Assembly (NCBI RefSeq): GCF_036711975.1
Contig: NC_091971.1
Location: 2,053,501 to 2,117,500, forward strand
Reading direction: 5' to 3'
DNA from: Onthophagus taurus
Lineage: Eukaryota > Arthropoda > Insecta > Coleoptera > Scarabaeidae
Length of the DNA stretch: 64,000 nucleotides
Each line of letters starts with the position of its first letter. The first letter of the stretch is position 1. The notes below the pieces were generated by a model. It saw only the letters and a program-made list of their open reading frames with translations. It made no database searches and was not told the DNA's origin. This document shows, one piece after another, positions 1-11,668 of the stretch. The position numbers were made by a program, and so were the translations under genes.

Positions 1-2850
1 ATTTTATAGCGAATTTTGCAAGTTATCGATGAAAATTGCAACATCGAAAATTTTATCAAAACTTCAAATATTGTTATCTCAAAAACTAAAAGTTATTTTT
101 CAAAACGGGTTGGTTCATTGAAAAGAGGGCACTTTTATTAACACTTTGAGAAATTTTCATACTCCTATTCCAAGAACTGGATTTTATACGAATTTTTAAA
201 ACTTAATCGGCAAAAATTGCAAAATTCGAAAAATTTTTCGATCATTTCAAAAATTTATTTCTCAAGAAATGAAAGTGATTTTTCAAAACGGCTTTTTGCA
301 TTAAAAAGAGGATAGTTTAATTAATAATTACTGATATTTCCACAAGGATCCTTCAAGAAATTAATTTTATTGCGAATTTTGAAAATTATCGATGTAAATT
401 GCAATATCGAAAATTTTATCAAAACTTCAAATATTGTTTTCTCAAAAACTAAAAGTTATTTTTCAAAACGGGTTGGTTCATTGAAAAGAGGGCACTTTTA
501 TTAACACTTTGAGAAATTTTCATACTCCTATTCCAAGAACTGGATTTTATACGAATTTTTAAAACTTAATCGGCAAAAATTGCAAAAATCTAAAAAATTT
601 TCGATCATTTCAAAAATTTATTTCTCAAGAACTGAAAGTGATTTTTCAAAACGGCTTGTTGCATTAAAAAGAGGATACTTTAATTAATAATTACTGATAT
701 TTCTACAAGGATCCTTCAAGAAATTAATTTTATAACGAATTTTGCAAGTTATCGATGAAAATTGCAACATCGAAAATTTTATCAAAACTTCAAATATTGT
801 TATCTCAAAAACTAAAAGTTATTTTTCAAAACGAGTTGGTTCGTTGAAAAGAGGACACTATTATTAACAGTTTGGGAAAATTTCATACTCATATTCGAAG
901 AACTGGATTTTATACAAATTTTTAAAACATAATAGGCGAAAATTGTAAAGTTAAAAAAATTTTCGATCATTTCAAAAATTTATTTCTCAAGAACTGAAAG
1001 TGATTTTTCAAAACGGCTTTTTGCATTAAAAAGAGGATACTTTAATTAATAATTACTGATATTTCCACAAGGATCCTTCAAGAAATTAATTTTATAACGA
1101 ATTTTGAAAATTATCGATGAAAATTGCAATATCAAAACTTCAAATATTATTTTCTCAAAAACCAAAAGTTATTTTTCAAAACGAGTTGGTTCATTGGAAA
1201 GAGGACACTCTTATTAACAGTTTGGGAAAATTTCATACTCATATTGGAAGAACTGGATTTTATACAAATTTTTAAAACTTAATAGGCGAAAATTGTAAAG
1301 TTAAAAAAATTTTCGATCATTTCAAAAATTTATTTCTCAAGAACTGAAAGTGATTTTTCAAAACGGCTTTTTGCATTAAAAAGAGGATACTTTAATTAAT
1401 AATTACTGATATTTCCACAAGGATCCTTCAAGAAATTAATTTTATAGCAAATTTTGGAAATTATCGATGAAAATTGCAATATCGAAAATTTTATCAAAAC
1501 TTCAAATATTGTTATCTCAAAAACTAAAAGTTATTTTTCAAAACGGGTTGGTTCATTGAAAAGAGGGCACTTTTATTAGCACTTTGAGAAATTTTCATAC
1601 TCCTATTCCAAGAACTGGATTTTATACGAATTTTTAAAACTTAATCGGCAAAAATTGCAAAATTCGAAAAAATTTTCGATCATTTCAAAAATTTATTTCT
1701 CAAGAACTGAAAGTGATTTTTCAAAACGGCTTGTTGCATTAAAAAGAGGATACTTTAATTAATAATTACTGATATTTCCACAAGGATCCTTCAAGAAATT
1801 AATTTTATAGCGAATTTTGAAAATTATCGATGAAAATTGCAATATCGAAAATTTTATCAAAACTTCAAATATTGTTTTCTCAAAAACCAACAGTTATTTT
1901 TCAAAACGGGTTGGTTCATTGGAAAAAAGACAGTTTTATTAACACGTTGGGAAATTTTCATACTCCTATTCCAAGAACTGGATTTTATACGAATTTTTAA
2001 AACTTAATCGGCAAAAATTGCAAAATTCGAAAAAATTTTCGATCATTTCAAAAATTTATTTCTCAAGAACTGAAAGTGATTTTTCAAAACGGCTTTTTGC
2101 ATTAAAAAGAGGATACTTTAATTAATAATTACTGATATTTCCACAAGGATCCTTCAAGAAATTAATTTTATAGCGAATTTTGAAAATTATCGATGAAAAT
2201 TGCAATATCGAAAATTTTATCAAAACTTCAAATATTGTTTTCTCAAAAACTAAAAGTTATTTTTCAAAACGGGTTGGTTCATTGAAAAGAGGGCACTTTT
2301 ATTAACACTTTGAGAAATTTTCATACTCCTATTCGAAGAACTGGATTTTATACAAATTTTTAAAACTTAATAGGCGAAAATTGTAAAGTTGAAAAAATTT
2401 TCGATCATTTTAAAAATTTATTTCTCAAGAACTGAAAGTGATTTTTCAAAACGGCTTGTAGCATTAAAAAAAGGATACTTTAATTAATAATTGCTGATAT
2501 TTCCACAAGGATCCTTCAAGAAATTAATTTTATAGCGAATTTTGAAAATTATCGATGAAAATTGCAATATCGAAAATTTTATCAAAACTTCAAATATTGT
2601 TTTCTCAAAAACCAAAAGTTATTTTTCAAAACGAGTTGGTTCATTGGAAAGAGGACACTCTTATTTACAGTTTGGGAAAATTTCATACTCATATTCGAAG
2701 AACTGGATTTTATACAAATTTTTAAAACTTAACTGGCGAAAATTGTAAAGTTGAAAATTTTTTCGATCATTTCAAAAATTTATTTCTCAAGAACTGAAAG
2801 TGATTTTTCAAATCGGCTGTTTGCATTAAAAAGAGGATACTTTAATTAAT
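1..2850 (+). repeat. 363-bp satellite array, left block
   Basis: About eight head-to-tail monomers. The GGATCC landmark recurs at 346, 709, 1071, 1421, 1784, 2147 and 2509, so the period is 362-363 bp, with one 350-bp unit that has lost a short piece near 1130. Monomers are highly similar with scattered substitutions. Each monomer consists of two diverged halves of about 181 bp that share the block TTATTTTTCAAAACG or TGATTTTTCAAAACG followed by a GAAAAGAGG or AAAAAGAGG motif. The array runs off the left edge of the window. Short open frames inside it are chance frames. The same satellite occurs inverted at 19555-24195. Confidence 0.97.
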
Positions 2851-3341
2851 AATCAAAAGTGATAACAGCGACAGTTCTGTTAGTAATGAATATGAAAAAT
2901 GAAAAAAGTCCTATTGGGGTGTATTATCTGCAGTGTCAAATTGATCTCAGCATTAATTTATTTTTTGTGATCTAACTAACAATTTGTTAGATGTAAAATG
3001 TCAAGAGATAAGAAAGTTGCAAATTTTTCTGCAAAGTCAGATTCTTATTTCAGTTTCTGATTGGCAAAAGTAATTTCAAACTATTTCTTGCTGTGTACTA
3101 TCTGGTTACTCAAACGTGCATGCTCTTCTTTAGATTGCGAAGTATGACATTATAAAAGTAATGGTGTAAAAATAATAATTATTTTACAAAAAAAGAAAAT
3201 AACTTCACAAGACAAATATGATTGAAATTTTATTTCTATTTAAATAACTTGTATTTTATTTAAAGAATTTTTCATTGTAAACTTTAGAAATATAACCTAC
3301 TCAACGTAAAAAAATACTTTCAGTTCACATAATCATTCCAA
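2851..3341. other. Upstream region of phosphatase gene 1
   Basis: AT-rich single-copy DNA between the satellite edge and the first phosphatase start codon. It presumably holds the promoter and 5' leader of gene 1, but no clear TATA box like those of genes 2-4 was seen. Confidence 0.5.
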
Positions 3342-4974
3342 ATGGATACTACCACCTACACAAAAATTAAAAAGCAACAAAGGAAAACCATATTAATTTC
3401 CCGATGGATACTTATCGTAAGATTTTACATTAAACTTAAAGAAAATATTTACCTTAATTTCTACTTTTAGATATTTACAATTATATTTGTAACAATTATT
3501 TTTTATTTTATACTGAAAGAAAAAAATTCAACAACTTCATCAACCAAATGTTATTTTAAACAGAATCATTCTACACTAATATTTGCCCAAATTGTAACTA
3601 AAAAAGAATAAATGAAATTAAGATCGATATAAAATTGTATTTTTTTAGTTATTTCGACATGGAGAACGAACACCATTGGATGTTTCTGGTTATCCAAATG
3701 ATCCTTATAAGAATTATACTTATGAACCTTATGGACCATCAGCTTTAACACATGTAAATTCAAATTTATTTTATTTTATTAATTTTAATGAATTAATTTT
3801 AGATTGGAAAACGAACACTTTTCGAAGTAGGAAAATACATAAAAGCTCATTATTGCCACTTATTACAAAATTACCACAGAGATATCGTATATCCACTATC
3901 TTCACCATTTATGAGAAGTCGCGTATCGTTGTTGATAGTTTTAGCAGCAATGTTTCCACCAGAACAGCAGCTATTTCCTACCGATGATCTTAATTGGCAA
4001 CCAATTGCTTATGATTATTACACGTTTAATAAAGATACAGTAAGTATAAATCCATAACAATATTCTTTTAAATAAATCATATTATTGCAGATCTTTTTAT
4101 ATTTCTTATTTTGCAAAAGATTTTCTCAATTATATCGAAGAGAAACTGAAAAATCTATAGCGAACAACGAAATGAAAGGTTTCAAGAAATTATTAGAAAA
4201 GCTGGAATTATTGACAGGTGCTAAATATTCAAGTTATCGGGATTTATTTACGTTATATTTACATTTAAAATTACAGGTAAAACTATTTTTAGATTTCTTA
4301 TTTATTAATGCAATTGCGTCAAACGATTTCAAAAGAAATACACATTCTAATAAATTGTTTGTATATTTTCAGAAAGATTTTGGTCTTAAACTTCCAGATT
4401 GGACAGAAGAATATATGCCACAACTCGAAGAATACGAAGCTATATCATATGTTTTATCTAGTAGAACTGAAGAACTTAAATTGTTATCAGGAGGATTCAT
4501 CTTAACCGAAATAGTTAAATCAATTCAATCAAAAATAAATGATCCTAAACTGATACATCGTAAAATTAATTTATATTCTGGACACGATTTTACAATAGCA
4601 AATTTAATGGGTACTTTAGGTATTCAATTAAAAAAATCGATTCCTTACGGTTCATACATATCAATTGAATTACATAAGATTAATAATACGTATAACATAA
4701 AAGTAAGTTAAGAATTTAAATAATTGTATTTGTATTTTAAAATCATTTTCATGTTAAGGTACTTTATCATGAACGATCAAAGGAACATCCAAACCCGGAA
4801 GTTCTAATTTTGGATGGTTGCCATGAATTTTGTCCTTTGAATACATTTTTGAAACTTTATGGCCAATATATGGCTACACCTGATATGTGTGACGTTATGG
4901 ATGGATTGAACATAGCAAATGCAACCGAAACGTTTTTTGTTTTTGATGGAAATCGTCCATTTCCTGGTGTATGA
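3342..4974 (+). CDS. Histidine acid phosphatase paralog 1, membrane-anchored
   Basis: Seven exons: 3342-3416, 3471-3593, 3649-3753, 3803-4039, 4091-4276, 4373-4702 and 4759-4974. All have GT-AG borders and keep one frame, giving 423 residues. The family is branch-2 histidine phosphatases (prostatic, lysosomal and insect venom acid phosphatases), which hydrolyse phosphomonoesters through a phosphohistidine. The nucleophile motif LFRHGERTP lies at residues 67-75 (His70) and the proton-donor motif SGHDFTIAN near 311-319 (His313-Asp314). Residues 1-25 are Lys/Arg-rich and are followed by a hydrophobic stretch (about 24-43), suggesting a type II anchor or uncleaved signal rather than a cytosolic enzyme. 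Unlike paralogs 2-4, the intron inside the Leu-Ser-Gly-Gly codons is absent, and the C-terminus is unrelated to theirs. AATAAA signals follow near 5000-5030. Substrate unknown. Confidence 0.9.
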
Positions 4975-5094
4975 TTTTATTTATTGAAAAGACATGATAT
5001 GTAATAAAAACTACGTAAGAATTTTAATAAAATGTCGTAATTTTTTTTTTATGTTTAACTAGACGGGTACCTAATACAGTAAAGTTTTCAACAA

Positions 5095-5890
5095 GTTTAC
5101 AGCGTTCAAGAATTAAACATCATGTTTCTAGTTCTTGGTCTAGTGTTAGTTCTAGTTTTGCACTGGCACTATCACTAGAAGTAACACAAGACCTAGAACT
5201 AGAATCATTTGGGTTTAACCGCACGTCTCTAAAGACGGCTAAACCCGAATGTTTCTAGTTCTTGGTCTAGTGTTAGTTCTAGTTTTACACTAAACTATCA
5301 CTAGAACTAACACAAGACCTAGAACTAGAATCATTCGGGTTTAGCCGTCTTGAGGGACGTGCGGCTAAACCCGAATGTTTCTAGTTCTCGGTCTAGTGTT
5401 AGTTCTATTTCTACACTAGCACTATCACTAGAACTAACACAAGACCAAGAACTAGAATCATTCGGGTTTAGCCGTCTTGAGAGACGTGCGGCTAAACCCG
5501 AATGTTTCTAGTTCTTGGTCTAGTGTTAGTTCTAGTTTTACACTAAACTATCACTAGAACTAACACAAGACCTAGAACTAGAATCATTCGGGTTTAGCCG
5601 TCTTGAGAGACGTGCGGCTAAACCCAAATGTTTCTAGTTCTTGGTCTAGTGTTAGTTCTAGTTTTACACTAAACTATCACTAGAACTAACACAAGACCTA
5701 GAACTAGAATCATTCGGGTTTAGCCGTCTTGAGAGACGTGCGGCTAAACCCGAATGTTTCTAGTTCTTGGTCTAGTGTTAGTTCTATTTCTACACTAGCA
5801 CTATCACTAGAACTAACACAAGACCTAGAACTAGAATCATTTGGGTTTAGCCATACTGAGAGACGTGCGACTAAACCAGAATGTTTTTAG
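5095..5890. repeat. Palindromic ~126-bp minisatellite, array 1
   Basis: About six tandem units with landmarks at 5251, 5377, 5504, 5630 and 5756. Every unit contains two hairpins. One is built on CTAGTTCTTGGTCTAG paired with CTAGACC/CTAGAACTAG after a short spacer. The other is ATTCGGGTTTAGCCG paired with CGGCTAAACCCGAAT around a loop containing GAGAGACG. The array therefore reads almost the same on both strands. It starts about 120 bp after the end of phosphatase gene 1. Confidence 0.93.
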
Positions 5891-6460
5891 GCTACCGGCA
5901 ACATCTCGAATTTTCCTAGTGTAAATTTTGCTTAAAATTGACCAATAGCAACCCTTCTTTTTGGCGCTTCAATTTGAAAACACTTCTCCGAATTAAATAA
6001 TAGAGTTCATAAATAAATAAAGAATTAAAAACGCAGGTACTTTATTTGGATTTCACTATTTTTTCATCCATTTTACAACTTAATCCTTATAACTTATTAA
6101 ATAAATAATTACATAAAAAATGATTTATGCTAACGTAAAAAATAAAATCCAACATTTTTACTGTCTAACCTATGGCATTCCATGAAAGTAAAAACCCATT
6201 TCAATATGATAATAAAACAGAAAAATATTTGCTACATGCGTACTTGTTTTTGTTTATGTTCAAGTGTTAAATATAAATAAATGATTGTTATTTTTAAAGG
6301 TTTGTGGTGTTTTTAATGTGATTTTACTTTATGCAACAAAGCATAACTCCGCTAATAGTAGCTTAGTAAAACGAAAGGAAAATACTATAAGCAATAATTT
6401 TTCATTTCTCAAATTACACACATTCAAGTGTCAATTCTTCTAAAAACTAAAACTTTTTAG
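5891..6460. other. Gene-free AT-rich stretch
   Basis: No coding region, RNA gene or clear repeat was recognised between the minisatellite and the phosphatase exon relic. Scattered AATAAA-like and TAAATAAATAA runs are the only notable feature. Confidence 0.4.
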
Positions 6461-6590
6461 TATTTAAAAAAGAATTTGGCCTTCCATATTGGACGAATAA
6501 ATAATAATATATTCGAAGAATATGAATCGCTTTCCTATCGTATCTATATGAACTAAAACTGAATAACTTAAACAATATATCTTTATAAAT
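6461..6590 (+). pseudogene. Relic of phosphatase exon 6 (left copy)
   Basis: The sequence starting AAAGAATTTGGCCTTCC aligns with the exon that follows the largest intron in the intact phosphatases (the KEFGLQLPSWTEE region). It then follows the EEYE..SY and ELK parts of that exon. Several stops and a small deletion show it is dead. A splice-acceptor-like TTTTTAG precedes it. The same fragment recurs inverted at 9605-9721, so the locus once held a further phosphatase copy. Confidence 0.7.
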
Positions 6591-6599
6591 AAACGTTTT

Positions 6600-6979
6600 T
6601 GGACAGACATATCATTTTATACAGGGTGTCTCAGAGATCATTAGACGTTTCTGAAGTTCTGGCTAAAATAAAAATTTGAAAATTCATACTTAAGTATTAT
6701 TAATTGCGTTCTCTTCGATTAAAATATTTTCAGATTTCTAGCACTTCCGGTTACACCGGAAGTCGCCACCAACTTTATTTTTTTAAATGGAACACCTGTA
6801 TATTTTTACATATTTGGATTTGTCTGTTTTCAAGGTTTATAAATAACTTTACTTTTTGCAATTTGATTCGACCGTTCTCGAGTTATTCGAATTTTTCTAG
6901 AAAAATCTGCTCCAGCAGACATTTGTTCAAAAAATCAGAAAACACTCGATTTTTAGGATATCTATTTAGGATTCAAAGT
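6600..6979. repeat. Dispersed repeat with ACAGGGTG-type end
   Basis: Begins near 6625 with TACAGGGTGTCTCAGAG and includes AAATGGAACACCTGTATA near 6786-6803. These are the opposed ends seen in several other repeats of this window (46.9-48.9 kb). The inner part, with the GCAGACATTTGTTCAAAAAA stretch (6917-6936), recurs inverted at about 9549-9575. It is interpreted as a decayed non-autonomous DNA transposon into which the LINE later inserted. Confidence 0.5.
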
Positions 6980-6992
6980 ATGCTTAAGCTAC
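6980..6992 (+). repeat. Target-site duplication, left (LINE copy 1)
   Basis: ATGCTTAAGCTAC occurs here and again, identically, at 9303-9315 directly after the (AAT)n tail. This marks the exact borders of the LINE. Confidence 0.93.
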
Positions 6993-9302
6993 TGCAAAAA
7001 GGTTTAGAAGACCTTCTCCCAATAATAATATCCCTATATATAGCTAGCTACAGCTTTAGCTATATACCCACTCTATGGAGGAAAGTAAAGGCGGTCTTCA
7101 TACCTAAAGGTGGTAGGCGTTCAAACGCGGACCCCAAGGCGTACAGACCAATTAGCCTAACTTCATTTCTCATCAAAGGGATGGAAAAGGTAATCGATCA
7201 ATACCTAAGGAATGGAGTGCTTGTCACAAATCCACTCCACCCTAGCCAACATGCTTACCAGAAAGCAAAATCAACAATTACCGCTCTCCATGCTTTGACT
7301 AGCACCTTAGAGGAGGCAATTGCAACCAAAGAGATAGCCCTTTGTGCTTTCATAGATATAGAGGGTGCGTTTGATAACACCTCATATGAATCCATAGAGA
7401 AGGCTTTAAACGTAAAAGACATACATCCGTCGACAATCAAGTGGTGTATAGCCATGTTGAAAAGTCGGCAGATCACAGCCAGTCTGGGAGGCGAGTCGCT
7501 GACTATAAAGGCGCTAAGAGGATGTCCCCAAGGGGGAGTGCTATCACCTCTATTATGGTGCCTGGTAGTTGATGACTTGATGAACACCCTAACTAAAAAC
7601 GGATTTAAGATACAAGGGTATGCTGATGACCTGGTAATCACAATCCGAGGTAAATATGATTCAATCATAACTCAGCTAATGCAGAAAGCCCTACTACTCA
7701 CCAGTACTTGGTGCAGAAGCAATGGGCTCAGCATCAATCCCAATAAAATCGAAATAGTCCCTTTCACTCGGAGAAGGAAGCTACAAATAAAAGCACCCTC
7801 CATTGAAAGCAAAACTATTAACCTCAAAACAGAAACTAAATACCTAGGGGTAATACTTGACAGTAAACTAAACTGGAACTCACACTTAGATAAGGTGAGG
7901 AAAAAGGCCATCATGGCAAACCAGATCTGCCGCAGGCTCCTAGGAAGGAACTGGGATCTCAAACCACGAATGGCTCATTGGGCCTACGTAGCAATAATCA
8001 GACCCATGGTCGCCTACGCCTCATTGGTTTGGTGGCCAAAAACAAATCATAAGACAGCTCAACAACAGCTGGCACAAATCCAGCGGTTAGCATGTCTTAA
8101 CATAACGGGTGCAATGAGATCCTGTCTGACGGCTGCTTTGGAAGCCCTACTCGGTCTCACACCTTAAGTGCCTTAAGTGCCTTATCACTGAAAACAGTTT
8201 CTTCACTCAAGTTGATGCAGGGTAACCTCAGAGGACACCTCGAGATCCTCAAAGACCCATGTCTAAATCACCTGATTGAAATTAAAACGGACCTTATACC
8301 GACGGAATACAATTTCAACCAACCGTATAAGGTCATATTTAGTAGCAGGGATGACTTGGCGAAAGGAGGGCCTCAACTAAAAAGAGGAGCCCTAGCCTGG
8401 TACACCGATGCTTCAAAGACAGTAAGATCTGGAGTAGGCATGGGCATCAGTGGACCAAATAGCCACATCAAATTGCCCCTCAGCTCGGATTTAACAATTT
8501 TCCAAGCAGAAGTTCTTGCTATAAACTTCTGCACCGCTTTGAACCTACAAAAGGTGCATTCATAAACATTTTCACAGACAGTCGGGCCACCTTAAAGGCA
8601 ATTCAGGCCTACACGTGTGGCTCCGCACTGATCAGAGAGTGCACCAACAACCTGAGAGAGCTCGCTAGGGGCAATGATGTTACCCTATGGTGGGTTCCAG
8701 GTCACAGCAACATTGAGGGCAATGAGAAGGCCGACAAGCTGGCCAAAGAGGCAGCAAACACGCCCTTCATTGGACCCCAACCTGGATGTGGACTACAAAA
8801 AAGCCACCTAAAACAAATAATCAACAACTGGGAGGCTTCAAAGATAGCCTTACGCTGGAAAGAACTTCCAGGTCACAGACAAGCGAAGAGTATGATAACT
8901 CCGTCGCAAAACAAAACCAAAGAGGTTTTATGGCTCAGCAAAGGGGGTCTAACAACGCTCTCAGGCTACCTAACCGGCCATGTGCCCCTAAAATACCACC
9001 TCTTCCACATTGGACAAGCTGAGGATCAAACTTGTCGACTATGCAACGACGAGTCAGAAACTGCTGAACATATACTGTGCAATTGTGTCGCCAGAGGCCG
9101 TCTAAGGCACAACGTCTTCGGTAAAACTCCCCTGTTACCTACCGACATAAAGGTTCAGGACCTCAGGACAATACTAAGGTTCATTAAGGACCTACATTTG
9201 CCCTAAACCTTTGGAGGGCTAAAGTTACAATAGATCTTATAGGTCGCGGTAACGAGAGGGGCCGCCCTCCTCAGCCCGGCAGCAATAATAATAATAATAA
9301 TA
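6993..9302 (+). mobile_element. I-type LINE, 5'-truncated copy 1
   Basis: Non-LTR retrotransposon, 3' part of ORF2. A reverse transcriptase frame (to 8167) has [24 protein letters not shown] and the catalytic YADDL. It is followed in other frames by RNase H ([33 protein letters not shown]) and a C-terminal CRLC-H-C zinc knuckle ending near 9206. RNase H plus an (AAT)n tail points to the I superfamily. Compared with copy 2 there is a deletion of about 30 bp after LLGLTP (near 8165) and a small deletion causing a frameshift near 8550. It is not active: the 5' half, including the endonuclease, is missing. Confidence 0.93.
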
Positions 9303-9604
9303 ATGCTTAAGCTACATGATGGAGTATGTTTTGGTGTCGAGAAAGGCTGTCTAGAACGTTTGGTCACTTTACTATGGCACGTTAACTTTTCGAAATTTGG
9401 AAGTACCATAACTTCATTTTTTTAATGGCACCCCCCGTATTTTATTACTTAGTTGTCTTCGGTGTCTCATTCTACACCTTTTATATCCTATATGTCCCAT
9501 ACCTTACATTAATAGTTTGGGAGATAATTAGGGTTTTTTGAGATTCGATTTTTTGAACAAATGTCTGCTAGAGCATATTTTTTTTGAAATTCTCAAATTT
9601 TTAA
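9303..9604. repeat. Right part of the interrupted dispersed repeat
   Basis: Starts with the second target-site duplication (9303-9315) and continues the host repeat interrupted by the LINE. It contains an AATGGCACCCCCCGTATTT end-like motif (9423-9441) and, inverted, the TTTTTTGAACAAATGTCTGC stretch also seen near 6920. No gene. Confidence 0.5.
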
Positions 9605-9721
9605 AACGTTTATTTAAAAGTTTAGTTATTCAGTTTTAGTTGATATAGGTACAATAGGAAATCAATTCATAATCTTCGAATATATTATTATTTATTCGTC
9701 CAATATGGAAAGCAAATTTAT
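9605..9721 (-). pseudogene. Relic of phosphatase exon 6 (right, inverted copy)
   Basis: On the minus strand this reads CCATATTGGACGAATAAATA and onward, closely matching 6480-6590 and, more distantly, exon 6 of the intact phosphatases. It forms the second arm of an inverted duplication whose centre now holds the dispersed repeat and the LINE. Non-coding. Confidence 0.7.
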
Positions 9722-9904
9722 TAAAGTGCAACGTCACCTATTAATTTTACTGCGTGAATAAGCTAAAACACTTACTATTAAAGCAATTTATAATACAGAT
9801 AACCTTATTGAACTTATCTAGATACTTTTTAACCTTTCTCCATTACCATAAAATTACACATTGCGTTAATAAGGCTGTAATTTCGATTATAGAAATCAAA
9901 CGGG

Positions 9905-11668
9905 ATGTTTATTTTAATATTATTCATTACAACCGTGTTATTTTTTACATGGTGTTATGTAGAAAAACGAAAATATAAATGTATAGAAGAGAAAATACCC
10001 GGTCCTCCTGCTAATTGGCTTACGGGAAATGCTGCTGATTTAGGAAACAACATCTTTGGTAATTTAAATATTTTAATTTTTTTCTTTTTCATAAAAAACT
10101 TAAATGTAATTTGTATTGTAGATTTGTATCATAATTGCCAACGACTTATAAAAACTTATGGAAAGGTTGTAAGAATATGGCAAGGACCATTTCGAGTAAA
10201 CGTTTTTATAACTGATCCTAAACTGGTTGAGTATTTTCTGTCGTCGCAAGTCCATATTAAAAAATCGTTAGGATATGATATATTTAAATCTTGGCTTGGC
10301 GAAGGTGGCTTAATCAATAGCAGTGGAAAACTATGGTCCAAATACCGTAAAATTTTAACGCCAGCATTTCATTTTAGCGTACTAGATCAATTTTCCGCAA
10401 ACTTTCATAATAACACTCAAATTTTAATTCAAGAATTAAAGAAACAATCAGGGAAAGTCATCGATATATTTCCCTTTATGAAACTTTACGCCTTAGATTC
10501 ATTATGTGGTAATAAAAATAATTTTTTTAATCAAATAAATACCTAAAAAAATCTTCATTTAGAATCTTCAATGGCAGTAAATTTTCGTTCCCAAGAATCT
10601 GGTAACAGTGTTTTCGCTGCATGTGTAGACGCTACTTTAGACGCCTTTATACGTCGATTTTTTTCTATTTTGAACAGATACGATTTCCTATATAAGTTTA
10701 CATCCGAAAGTAAACAGTATTACTCCCAAATAGATACCATGCATAATATTACTACGGATGTAATTCAAAAACGAAGAGAAAACCTTCAAACCGATGTTCA
10801 CGGGGATCAAGATGATTTTGGAATTCGGAAACGAAGAGCGTTTATCGATGTTCTTTTGGAACGCGGTGATCTTAGTGATCAAGAAATAGAATGGCAAGTC
10901 AATACATTCATGTTCGCCGTATGTTTAATCATTTTAAATATTGATTTATTTTTAAAATATGTGATTTGGTATAGGGACAAGATACGGTGGGAACCGCTCT
11001 ATCGTTTTCATTATACGAGCTTGCAAAACATAAAGATGTTTGCGATAAAATCCGAAATGAAATTATCGATGTTGTTGGTCAAGACCGAAACGCAATTATT
11101 ACAGCTGCGGTGGCAAAAGAACTACACTATTTAGATCGAGCTTATAAAGAATGCTTGCGACTTTTTCCTCCAGTATCTTTCTTTGAGAGAGAACTTCTTG
11201 AAGACGTTAAAATAGGTTAACTTATATAAATAGGTTTTAAATTTCATTATTTTAGCTACAATTTACTTTTAGATGATCTTGTATTTCCTAAAGGAACCAC
11301 CATTTCCTTTCACCCTCACGAACAACATCGCGACCCTGAATTATTTCCAGACCCTGATGTTTTTAATCCCGATCGATTTTTACCAGAAAATTGTGCAGCT
11401 AGACATCGCTTTGCTTATATTCCTTTTAGTGCTGGGCCGAGAAATTGCATTGGTAAATTATAATTAAGTTAAAATATGAATGTAATTATTAGTTTCAATT
11501 TTTTTAGGACAAAAGTACGCTATTATGAATTGCAAAGTCGTTTTGGCTAATATAATTAGAAATTTTGATCTAAGTCCTCCAGATGAACCACATACTGTTA
11601 TTGTTGGAGCCGGGGTCATTAAAGCCAAGAATGGTTTACCGATTAAACTTACTTATAGACAAAATTAA
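9905..11668 (+). CDS. Cytochrome P450, CYP4-like
   Basis: Six exons: 9905-10058, 10122-10508, 10563-10918, 10975-11215, 11273-11452 and 11508-11668. They splice in frame to 492 residues. CYP4 enzymes are haem monooxygenases of the ER membrane, typically omega-hydroxylating fatty acids or oxidising hydrocarbons and xenobiotics. Visible marks: an N-terminal hydrophobic anchor followed by a PGPP hinge (about 31-34), the CYP4-type LDSLCESSM segment, the I-helix AGQDTVG (about 299-305), the K-helix ECLR (358-361), the PDRF motif, and the haem-binding loop [11 protein letters not shown] with the cysteine ligand at about 438. No broken motif or stop was seen, so the gene looks intact. It stands alone between phosphatase genes 1 and 2. 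The I-helix has Val where most CYP4s have a second Thr. Subfamily not assigned. Confidence 0.93.

Noticed and set aside
2542-2748. Open frame of 68 codons in the satellite (and its counterpart at 21270-21578)
   Set aside because: They are the same satellite monomer read in one frame; monomers beside them are interrupted, so they are chance frames.
7255-7962. Minus-strand frames opposite the LINE reverse transcriptase
   Set aside because: They are shadows of the plus-strand LINE; the same shadow appears opposite copy 2.
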